Notes under the pieces: model-generated
What the model was told of the DNA's origin: nothing
The model's input: the letters and a program-made list of their open reading frames with translations, nothing else
Database searches by the model: none
From: Clostridiales bacterium UBA5888
GTDB lineage: Bacteria > Bacillota > Clostridia > Oscillospirales > Oscillospiraceae
Assembly: GCA_002431965.1 (NCBI GenBank)
Contig: DJEW01000026.1
Location: 1-9,920, forward strand
Reading direction: 5' to 3'
DNA length: 9,920 nt
Made by a program: the position numbers and the translations under genes
Shown: piece by piece, positions 1 to 6,015 of the stretch
How the letters are laid out: each line of letters begins with the position of its first letter
Position numbering within the stretch: the stretch's first letter is position 1

Positions 1-22
1 CCCAACTTTTAGTTTAGAACCA

Positions 23-64
23 AAATTCCCACTGCGCGGAATATTATCCGCACAGTGGGAATTT
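23..64 (-). terminator. Rho-independent terminator of the EEP-family gene
   Basis: An inverted repeat pairs 23-40 with 47-64 around a 6-base loop. The only non-Watson-Crick position on the plus strand (C35 against A52) becomes a G-U wobble in minus-strand RNA, so the 18-bp stem is complete only in the minus transcript. In that direction the stem runs into AAUUUU. It begins 9 bases after the TGA stop of the gene at 73-1140, as expected for an intrinsic terminator. Confidence 0.9.
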
Positions 65-72
65 ACTTTCGG

Positions 73-1140
73 TCACTTGAGCACCACGTTCATCACAACG
101 GGGTTATGGTCGGAGTTTTCAAAGCCGAGATCGACGCACCTGACGTTTTTCAGCTCCACATTCGGGGAGAGGATAAACCCGTCAATGACGTAATACTGTG
201 TGTTCTCTTTGTCGTCGGGGTCATAGGGCTGATTCAGGAGACGGCAGGAGGGCGTATTCAGATCGTAGGCGAACTGCCAGTCCTCGCCGGGCAGCACCTT
301 CTCGTCAAGAATGGCGGGCGACCAGAGGTCGGCATGATTGTTGGGGTATTTGTCCAGCCCGCCGGGGAAGATCTGGTTGAAGTCCCCGCCGGCGATGACG
401 TAGTTGCCCTTGCGGTACTCCAGCTCTATAAACTCTCGCAGCTGCTTTGTCTGGGCGATCTTGCCCTCGCCGTCGTCATACGCCTCAAGGTGCAGATTGA
501 CGAGCACGAGCTGCCTGTTCGTGTCCTTTATCGGCAGGTACGACACCAGCAGACAACGCTTGAGATTCGCGGCGCTGACAGGCCAGGAAAACGGGCAGGG
601 GAGGGCTATGCGCTCGGCGCTGCTGATGTAAAGATCCGTTGTGGTGAAAAGCCCGCTGTTGACCTGCCCTATAGGCGGGATGGGGAACGGCACGAACACG
701 CAGGAATAGTTCAGCGCATGGACGCTCTCCCCGGCGGTGAGATACTTCGTCTGGTCGATGTTGTATGTGCGCGCCGAATTCGTGTCCACCTCCTGCAGCA
801 TTATGAGGTCGGGGTCTTCGCCGCGCAGAAACTCCTTCACGCCGAACATGTATTTCAGCACGGTGTCCTGATCAGCGGACTTGACGTTTTTGCCGCCGTC
901 CATGAAGAAATCCGACCCGGCGCCCAGCCCGCAGTAGCCGATATTCCATGTCAGCACGCTCAGCTCCTGATCGGGACGGAGATATGAGGTGTCTCCGTCC
1001 GCGTCGATCGGCAGCTCCTCAATTGCCATGGGCACATACTCGTTTGCCAGAACCCATACGAAGACGAATAAAAGCACCGCACCTATGACGATGAACACAG
1101 TGCGCAGAATGTTCCGGAATTTTTTCATTGCCGTCTGCAT
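73..1140 (-). CDS. Membrane-anchored endonuclease/exonuclease/phosphatase (EEP) family protein
   Basis: A 355-residue protein with a short basic N-terminus and one hydrophobic segment at about residues 11-31, then an EEP domain probably exposed outside the membrane. Family motifs appear in order: TWNIG (64-68, metal-site Asn), LQEVD (115-119, metal-binding Glu117), NLHLE (215-219), GGDFN (251-255), a late VIDGF (318-322) and the terminal SDHNP (343-347) with the catalytic Asp-His pair. The fold is a metal-dependent phosphodiesterase or phosphatase acting on nucleic acids, inositol phosphates or sphingomyelin; the substrate cannot be told here. The frame is open back to 1182, but the likely promoter puts the transcript start near 1166, so ATG 1140 is preferred. 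AAAGGAG lies only 2 bases before it, and ATG 1128 (14 bases away) is an alternative. Monocistronic; no odd residues in the active site. Confidence 0.88.
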   Translation of the reverse strand: MQTAMKKFRNILRTVFIVIGAVLLFVFVWVLANEYVPMAIEELPIDADGDTSYLRPDQELSVLTWNIGYCGLGAGSDFFMDGGKNVKSADQDTVLKYMFGVKEFLRGEDPDLIMLQEVDTNSARTYNIDQTKYLTAGESVHALNYSCVFVPFPIPPIGQVNSGLFTTTDLYISSAERIALPCPFSWPVSAANLKRCLLVSYLPIKDTNRQLVLVNLHLEAYDDGEGKIAQTKQLREFIELEYRKGNYVIAGGDFNQIFPGGLDKYPNNHADLWSPAILDEKVLPGEDWQFAYDLNTPSCRLLNQPYDPDDKENTQYYVIDGFILSPNVELKNVRCVDLGFENSDHNPVVMNVVLK

Positions 1141-1172
1141 ATCTCCTTTGAACACAGATTCCCAATGCCGGT

Positions 1173-1201
1173 ATTTTATCATAAATTGCCCTACTTGCCA
1201 A
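1173..1201 (-). promoter_or_regulatory. Sigma-A type promoter of the EEP-family gene
   Basis: Read on the minus strand: -35 TTGGCA (1201-1196), a 17-base spacer, then -10 TAAAAT (1178-1173) preceded by TGA, an extended -10. The transcript would start near 1166, leaving a leader of about 26 bases before ATG 1140. The -35 box overlaps that of the glyA promoter on the opposite strand. Confidence 0.7.
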
Positions 1202-1223
1202 GGGGATAGACCTGAGCTATAAT
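1195..1223 (+). promoter_or_regulatory. Sigma-A type promoter of glyA
   Basis: -35 TTGCCA (1195-1200), a 17-base spacer and a perfect -10 TATAAT (1218-1223). The transcript would start near 1230, giving a leader of about 33 bases that holds the ribosome binding site. The leader is too short for a glycine or other riboswitch, and none is visible. Confidence 0.8.
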
Positions 1224-1262
1224 GTAGAAGCTACATGAGAATTAAAAAACGGAGGCATAAAA

Positions 1263-2504
1263 ATGAGCTATGACATTATAAAAAAGCAAGACAGAGAGGT
1301 CTACGACTCCATGATGCGCGAGCTTGCGCGTCAGCGGGATCATATCGAGCTTATTGCCTCTGAAAATTTTGTCAGCCCTGCCGTCATGCAGGCGATGGGC
1401 AGCCATCTGACCAACAAATACGCCGAGGGCTACCCTCACGCGCGCTACTACGGCGGCTGCCAGTACGTGGACGAGATAGAGGAGCTTGCCATTGAGCGGG
1501 CGATGCGCCTTTTTCACGCGGAGCATGCCAACGTGCAGCCGCACTCCGGCTCGCAGGCGAACGTTGCGGTTTACCTCGCGCTTTTGAAGCCGGGCGACAC
1601 CATACTCGGCATGGATCTCAGCCACGGCGGGCACCTTACCCATGGGTCGAAGGCTTCCATATCCGGCAAGTATTTCAACGCCTGCTTCTACGGCGTTGAC
1701 CGCGAGAGCGAGCGGATAAACTACGACGCTGTGCTGCAAAAGGCGGAGGAGTGCCGCCCCAGGCTCATCATCGCCGGGGCCAGCGCGTATTCCCGTGTTA
1801 TAGATTTTGCCAGAATGCGCGAGATCGCGGACGCCGTCGGGGCGTACCTGATGGTGGACATGGCGCACATCGCGGGGCTTGTCGCCGCGGGCGAGCACCC
1901 CAGCCCCGTGCCCTATGCCGACGTTGTCACCTCCACCACGCATAAGACCCTGCGCGGTCCGCGCGGCGCTCTCATTCTGTGCCGGGATGAGCTGAAAAAG
2001 AAGATCGACAGCGCTGTGTTCCCCGGCACACAGGGAGGACCGCTGATGCATATCATCGCGGCGAAGGCGGTCTGCTTCGGCGAGGCGCTCACGCCGGAAT
2101 TCAGAGCGTACCAGCATCAGGTTGTCATCAACGCCGCCGCACTCGCGGAGGAGCTGAAGGCGCAGGGGCTGCGCCTTGTCTCCGGCGGGACGGACAATCA
2201 CCTTATCAATGTTGACGTTATGAGCCGCGGCAAGACCGGCGCGCAGATGCAGGAGCTTCTGGACCGCGCGAACATCACCGCGAATAAAAACGCCATCCCG
2301 TTTGACGCTCTCCCCGTGCGCCAGACCTCCGGCATGCGCTTCGGCACGCCCGCCGTCACCACACGCGGCATGAAGGAGACGGAGATGCACGAGATCGGCG
2401 CGATGATAGGGCGCATCCTGCGCGAGGGTGAGGACGCGGTGGACATGACGCGTGAGCAGTCCGTCGCTCTCTGCGGTCGCTTCCCGCTGTACCCGGAACT
2501 GTAA
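1263..2504 (+). CDS. glyA: Serine hydroxymethyltransferase
   Basis: A pyridoxal-phosphate enzyme of the cytosol that interconverts serine plus tetrahydrofolate with glycine plus 5,10-methylenetetrahydrofolate, the main source of one-carbon units. At 413 residues it has the normal bacterial length. Visible motifs: IASENF (31-36), the substrate-site stretch EGYPHARYYGG (55-65), QPHSGSQAN (92-100), LSHGGHLTHG (119-128), VDMAHIAGL (198-206), and TSTTHKTLRGPRG (223-235), in which Lys228 is the cofactor-binding lysine. The C-terminal part has TSGMRFGTPA (355-364). GGAGG (1251-1255) lies 7 bases before the ATG, which fixes the start. It has its own promoter. No terminator is obvious in the short gap after the stop, so some read-through into the glycosyltransferase gene is possible. 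Identification is secure. Confidence 0.98.
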   Translation: MSYDIIKKQDREVYDSMMRELARQRDHIELIASENFVSPAVMQAMGSHLTNKYAEGYPHARYYGGCQYVDEIEELAIERAMRLFHAEHANVQPHSGSQANVAVYLALLKPGDTILGMDLSHGGHLTHGSKASISGKYFNACFYGVDRESERINYDAVLQKAEECRPRLIIAGASAYSRVIDFARMREIADAVGAYLMVDMAHIAGLVAAGEHPSPVPYADVVTSTTHKTLRGPRGALILCRDELKKKIDSAVFPGTQGGPLMHIIAAKAVCFGEALTPEFRAYQHQVVINAAALAEELKAQGLRLVSGGTDNHLINVDVMSRGKTGAQMQELLDRANITANKNAIPFDALPVRQTSGMRFGTPAVTTRGMKETEMHEIGAMIGRILREGEDAVDMTREQSVALCGRFPLYPEL

Positions 2505-2516
2505 AGGCAGCGCGGC

Positions 2517-2545
2517 TTGACCTTTTGCAAGAAAAAGACTATAAT
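2517..2545 (+). promoter_or_regulatory. Sigma-A type promoter of the glycosyltransferase gene
   Basis: -35 TTGACC (2517-2522), a 17-base spacer and a perfect -10 TATAAT (2540-2545), all just after the glyA stop codon. The predicted start near 2552 leaves a leader of about 30 bases. This indicates that the downstream gene can be transcribed independently of glyA. Confidence 0.75.
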
Positions 2546-2581
2546 CAAAAGTGATCCCGTTATAAATATAAGGAGAATGCC

Positions 2582-3538
2582 ATGACACCCAGACTTTATA
2601 TTGTGATACCCTGCTATAACGAGGAGGCGGTGCTGCCGATAACAGCGCCTATGTTCCTTGAAAAGGTGAAAAGTCTTGCCGCCGCGGGCAAGGTGAGCGA
2701 GGACAGCCGTGTGCTCTTCGTCAACGACGGCAGCAGGGACGGCACGTGGAGCATCATAAAAAAGCTCGCCGCCGAGGATGAGCATTATATCGGCATCTGC
2801 CAGAGCCGCAACAGAGGTCACCAGAACGCGGTGCTCGCAGGGCTTATGGAGGCAAAGGATGTCTGCGACATCACCATTTCGATAGACTGCGACGGGCAGG
2901 ACGATATAAACGCCATGGACGCCATGGTTGACGCCTATCTAGACGGGTGCGACGTGGTGTACGGTGTGCGCTCCTCCCGCGAGACGGACACGTTCTTCAA
3001 GCGCTTTACCGCGCAGAGCTTTTATAAATTCCTTGCCGCGATGGGCGCGGAGGTCGTGTATAACCACGCGGACTACCGCCTGATAAGCGCGCGTGTGCTC
3101 AAGGAGCTGGCAAACTTCAAAGAGGTCAACCTCTTCCTGCGCGGGCTTGTGCCGCTTGTAGGCTTCAAGAGCACCAGCGTCGCCTACTCCCGCGCGGAGC
3201 GTATCGCCGGGGAGAGCCATTACCCGCTCAAGAAAATGATTGCTCTTGCGGTAGATGGGATAACAAGCCTCTCCGTCAAACCCTTGCAGATGATAATGGG
3301 CTTCGGGCTATTTGTCGCTTTTGTGAGCTTTGTGGGCTGCATCTGGGCGCTCATCACGGCGCTGTGCGGGCACTCCGTCTCCGGCTGGGCAAGCATGACG
3401 TGCATCATCTGTTTTGTCGCCGGGGTGCAGCTGATCTGCCTGGGCATAATCGGAGAGTATATCGGCAAAATATACCTCGAAACGAAGCATCGTCCGCGCT
3501 ATATCATCAGCGAGCGCACCTGGGACGTGGAAAAGTGA
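2582..3538 (+). CDS. Family 2 glycosyltransferase, GtrB/DPM1-like (polyprenyl-phosphate sugar transferase)
   Basis: A 318-residue membrane-bound glycosyltransferase. The GT-A catalytic domain starts at once (YIVIPCYNEE, 6-15) and shows VNDGSRDGT (47-55), the nucleotide-sugar and metal motif DCDGQD (102-107), and HADYRLIS (162-169) as in the bactoprenol/dolichol-phosphate sugar synthase group. Two membrane helices follow at about 234-262 and 269-292, then the usual tail GEYIGKIYLE (291-300) with KHRPRY. Members move glucose, mannose or a related sugar from a nucleotide sugar to a polyprenyl phosphate on the cytosolic face, for later use in cell-surface or teichoic-acid decoration. AGGAG (2571-2575) is 6 bases before the ATG. 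No flippase (GtrA) or second transferase is adjacent, so the sugar and final acceptor are unknown. Confidence 0.93.
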   Translation: MTPRLYIVIPCYNEEAVLPITAPMFLEKVKSLAAAGKVSEDSRVLFVNDGSRDGTWSIIKKLAAEDEHYIGICQSRNRGHQNAVLAGLMEAKDVCDITISIDCDGQDDINAMDAMVDAYLDGCDVVYGVRSSRETDTFFKRFTAQSFYKFLAAMGAEVVYNHADYRLISARVLKELANFKEVNLFLRGLVPLVGFKSTSVAYSRAERIAGESHYPLKKMIALAVDGITSLSVKPLQMIMGFGLFVAFVSFVGCIWALITALCGHSVSGWASMTCIICFVAGVQLICLGIIGEYIGKIYLETKHRPRYIISERTWDVEK

Positions 3539-3549
3539 AGAGCATATCA

Positions 3550-3584
3550 CGCCGGGACGCATTTTCGCGCCCCGGCGCCGTTTT
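3550..3584 (+). terminator. Likely Rho-independent terminator after the glycosyltransferase gene
   Basis: A GC-rich hairpin: CGCCGGG (3550-3556) pairs with CCCGGCG (3571-3577), and CGC (3558-3560) with GCG (3567-3569), with one A-C mismatch and a 6-base loop. TTTT follows at 3581-3584, three bases after the stem. It sits 11 bases past the stop codon. The short T run makes it less certain than the others. Confidence 0.7.
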
Positions 3585-3613
3585 GCCAAAGTGATAACAA
3601 AAAAATAATATAT

Positions 3614-3642
3614 TTGACATGGATATGCGTGCGTCGTATAAT
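3614..3642 (+). promoter_or_regulatory. Perfect consensus sigma-A promoter of nfnAB
   Basis: TTGACA (3614-3619), a spacer of exactly 17 bases and TATAAT (3637-3642): both boxes match the consensus fully. The surrounding 3597-3682 stretch is AT-rich. The transcript would start near 3649 with a leader of about 47 bases. No operator or riboswitch structure was seen, suggesting strong constitutive expression. Confidence 0.9.
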
Positions 3643-3683
3643 AATACAAAATAAGCAGTCAAATCAAATATAAATAATACATA

Positions 3684-3690
3684 AGAGGTG
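3684..3690 (+). promoter_or_regulatory. Ribosome binding site that decides the nfnA start
   Basis: AGAGGTG at 3684-3690 is 5 bases before ATG 3696. The frame also has a GTG at 3690, but that codon overlaps the binding site itself, so ATG 3696 is the better start. Confidence 0.75.
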
Positions 3691-3695
3691 TGCAG

Positions 3696-4562
3696 ATGTA
3701 CAAAGTAGTAACCAAACGATTTCTGAACGAGGCAAAGACCATCTGCCTTTTTGAAATCGAAGCTCCGCTGATCGCAAAGCACGCGCAGGCGGGGCAGTTC
3801 GTCATATTCCGTCTGGACGAGCAGGGCGAGCGCGTTCCCGTGTCCGTGGCGGGCTGGAACCGCGAGAAGGGCACCGTCACCGTTATGGTGCAGGCTGCCG
3901 GACGCACGACCAGAATGCTCCACACGGTCGCAGAGGGCGACGTTATCACCGACATCGTCGGTCCGCTCGGCAAGGCGACGGAGATGGACGGGCTGAAAAA
4001 GGTGTGCGTTGTCGGCGGCGGCGTCGGCTGCGCGATCGCTTACCCCATCGCAAAGGAAATGCACAAGAAGGGCATCGACGTCACGTTCATCGCGGGCTTC
4101 CGCTCGGCGGACATCGTGATACTCAAGGACGAGCTGAAGGAAGCTTCCGACAAGCTCATCATCTGCACGGACGACGGCTCCTACGGCGAGCACGGCTTTA
4201 CCACCAAGTACCTCAAGCAGGAGATCGACGCGAACATCGCGGAGGGCAAACCGCAGTTTGACCGCGTCATTGCCATCGGTCCGGACATCATGATGAAGTT
4301 CCTTGCCGATGTTACGCGCCCCTACGGCATCAAGACCATCATCTCCCTTGACCCCATCATGGTTGACGGCACGGGTATGTGCGGCGGCTGCCGCGTCATC
4401 GTCGGCGGCGAGACAAAGTTCGCCTGCGTTGACGGTCCGGACTTTGACGCGCACGAGGTCGATTTTGACTCTCTTATCAAGCGCGCCGCGTTCTATAAGG
4501 ACGAGCAGGACGAAGAAGCAAAGCATATATGCACAATGACGGGAGGTAAGCGCAATGGCTAA
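3696..4562 (+). CDS. nfnA: NfnA: NADH-dependent ferredoxin:NADP+ oxidoreductase, FAD/[2Fe-2S] subunit
   Basis: A 288-residue subunit of the ferredoxin-reductase superfamily, often annotated sulfide dehydrogenase beta subunit or dihydroorotate dehydrogenase electron-transfer subunit. The N-terminal FAD barrel contains RVPVSVAGW (46-54, flavin-binding RxxS). A Rossmann nucleotide site follows at VCVVGGGVGCAIAYP (103-117). The C-terminal iron-sulfur region has C229-x2-C232 and C244, plus Asp224 five residues before C229. In characterised NfnA an aspartate replaces one cysteine as cluster ligand, and this spacing agrees. With NfnB it forms the cytosolic complex that couples NADH and reduced ferredoxin to NADP+ reduction by flavin-based bifurcation. 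It is translated just ahead of nfnB with an 8-base overlap. A pyrK or sulfide dehydrogenase role is less likely because the partner is a GltD-type protein. Confidence 0.92.
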   Translation: MYKVVTKRFLNEAKTICLFEIEAPLIAKHAQAGQFVIFRLDEQGERVPVSVAGWNREKGTVTVMVQAAGRTTRMLHTVAEGDVITDIVGPLGKATEMDGLKKVCVVGGGVGCAIAYPIAKEMHKKGIDVTFIAGFRSADIVILKDELKEASDKLIICTDDGSYGEHGFTTKYLKQEIDANIAEGKPQFDRVIAIGPDIMMKFLADVTRPYGIKTIISLDPIMVDGTGMCGGCRVIVGGETKFACVDGPDFDAHEVDFDSLIKRAAFYKDEQDEEAKHICTMTGGKRNG

Positions 4563-5952
4563 TATGAAAATGACCAAAAACCCCATGCCCGAGCAGGATG
4601 CCGTCGTCCGTGCCGGCAATTTTGACGAGGTCGCCCTTGGCTACACCGCAGAGGCGGCGATAGACGAGGCGAAGCGCTGCCTCAACTGCCGCGACCCGCA
4701 CTGCCGTCAGGGCTGCCCTGTCTCCGTGCGCATCCCGGAGTTTATCGCCAAGGTCGCCGAGGGCGACTTTGACGCGGCGTATGAGATCATCACCTCCACC
4801 AACTCCCTGCCCGCCGTGTGCGGCCGCGTCTGCCCGCAGGAGAAGCAGTGCGAGAGTAAGTGCGTGCGCGGCATCAAGGGCGAGAGCGTCGGCATCGGCC
4901 GGCTTGAGCGCTTTGTTGCCGATTATCATATGAACAAAGAGGTCAAGGACGAGATCAAAGCGCCCGAATCCAACGGTCACCGCGTTGCCGTTGTCGGCTC
5001 AGGTCCTGCGGGGCTTACCTGCGCGGGCGACCTCAGAAAGATGGGCTACGACGTCACTGTTTATGAGGCGTTCCACAAGTCCGGCGGCGTGCTGGTCTAC
5101 GGCATCCCGCAGTTCCGTCTGCCGAAGGAGATAGTCGCGGCAGAGATAGAAAACCTCAAGACAATGGGCGTGAAGATCATCAACAACGCCATCGTCGGCA
5201 AGAGCGAGACCGTGGACGAGCTTTTTGAGGACGGCTATGAGGCCGTGTTCATCGGCTCCGGCGCGGGTCTGCCGCAGTTTCTGCACATCCCCGGTGAGAA
5301 CCTGCTGGGCGTATATTCCGCAAATGAGCTTCTCACCCGCGTCAACCTCATGAAAGCGTACCGCGACGATTACGACACACCCATCAAGCACTTCCACAAT
5401 GTCTGCGTCGTCGGCGCGGGCAACGTGGCGATGGACGCGGCGCGCGTGGCAAAGCGCCTGGGTGCGGAGCATGTATATATTGCCTACCGCCGCGGCAAGG
5501 ACGAGCTTCCCGCGCGTAAGGAAGAGGTCGAGCATGCCGAGGCCGAGGGCATCGAGTTCCGTCTGCTGAATAACCCCGTGGCGATCCACGCGGGCGAGGA
5601 CGGACACGTCACCGGTATAGAGCTTCAAAAGCAGGAGCTTGGCGAGCCGGACGAGAAGGGACGCCGCAAGCCCGTCCCCGTTGAGGGCAGCAACTGGATT
5701 CTTGATGTTGACGCTGTCATCATCGCCATCGGCACAAGCCCCAACCCCCTCATCCGCAACACGACCGAGGGTCTGACCTTCACCCGCAAGGGCGGCATTG
5801 AGGCCGACGAGGGCGGCGTGACCGCGCGCGAGGGCGTTTTCGCCGGCGGCGACGCCGTCACCGGTGCTGCCACCGTCATCCTCGCGATGGGCGCGGGCAA
5901 GGCCGGCGCAAAGAGCATCGACGAGTACATCAAGGGCAAGGCAAAGAAGTAA
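4555..5952 (+). CDS. nfnB: NfnB: FAD/[4Fe-4S] subunit, GltD-like (annotated also as NADPH glutamate synthase small chain, gltA)
   Basis: A 465-residue flavoprotein of the glutamate synthase small-subunit family. The N-terminal ferredoxin-like part carries two groups of four cysteines, C42/C45/C50/C54 and C89/C93/C99/C103, for two [4Fe-4S] clusters. The FAD site is VVGSGPAG (146-153), followed by the family stretch GGVLVYGIPQFRLPK (177-191). The second nucleotide site VVGAGNVAMDAARVAKR (285-301) binds NADP(H), and the end has FAGGDAVTGAATVILAMGAG (429-448). It holds the bifurcating FAD, oxidising NADPH or, in reverse, accepting electrons from NADH and ferredoxin. GGGAGG (4541-4546) lies 8 bases before the ATG, inside nfnA, so the genes are translationally coupled. 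No large glutamate synthase subunit is nearby, which favours the Nfn role. Confidence 0.94.
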   Translation: MANMKMTKNPMPEQDAVVRAGNFDEVALGYTAEAAIDEAKRCLNCRDPHCRQGCPVSVRIPEFIAKVAEGDFDAAYEIITSTNSLPAVCGRVCPQEKQCESKCVRGIKGESVGIGRLERFVADYHMNKEVKDEIKAPESNGHRVAVVGSGPAGLTCAGDLRKMGYDVTVYEAFHKSGGVLVYGIPQFRLPKEIVAAEIENLKTMGVKIINNAIVGKSETVDELFEDGYEAVFIGSGAGLPQFLHIPGENLLGVYSANELLTRVNLMKAYRDDYDTPIKHFHNVCVVGAGNVAMDAARVAKRLGAEHVYIAYRRGKDELPARKEEVEHAEAEGIEFRLLNNPVAIHAGEDGHVTGIELQKQELGEPDEKGRRKPVPVEGSNWILDVDAVIIAIGTSPNPLIRNTTEGLTFTRKGGIEADEGGVTAREGVFAGGDAVTGAATVILAMGAGKAGAKSIDEYIKGKAKK

Positions 5953-5968
5953 AGCGTATATAATAGCG

Positions 5969-5999
5969 ATCTCCCGCCGGACACCCGGCGGGAGATTTT
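5969..5999 (+). terminator. Rho-independent terminator of nfnAB
   Basis: A perfect 12-bp GC-rich stem, 5969-5980 with 5985-5996, and an ACAC loop; the last stem base begins a TTTT run (5996-5999). It lies 16 bases after the nfnB stop. The facing minus-strand gene ends at 6016. In that direction the stem is not followed by a U run, so it may only partly stop that transcript. Confidence 0.92.
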
Positions 6000-6015
6000 G
6001 CATATATGAGTTACC

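Noticed and set aside
55..987. A 310-codon plus-strand frame opposite the EEP gene
   Set aside because: It would start within the terminator hairpin, and the minus strand encodes all EEP catalytic motifs.
1141..1182. A longer N-terminus for the EEP protein starting at 1182
   Set aside because: It would begin upstream of the predicted transcript start and within the -10 region; the later ATG codons at 1140 or 1128 follow an AAAGGAG site.
1230..1262. A possible riboswitch upstream of glyA
   Set aside because: Glycine or other riboswitches would need far more than the roughly 33-base leader seen here, and no stem structure is present.
1242..2588. A 448-codon open frame on the minus strand, longer than glyA itself
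   Set aside because: It lies wholly opposite an unmistakable glyA, has no recognisable domain and is rich in His, Arg, Ala and Val as expected from the reverse complement of GC-rich coding sequence. glyA has the promoter, ribosome binding site and catalytic motifs.
3507..4619. A 370-codon minus-strand frame opposite nfnA
   Set aside because: A shadow of nfnA that also runs across its consensus promoter and the hairpin after the glycosyltransferase gene; no domain is recognisable.
4999..6003. A 334-codon minus-strand frame opposite nfnB
   Set aside because: It starts inside the nfnAB terminator, covers conserved nfnB sequence and has the composition of an antisense frame.
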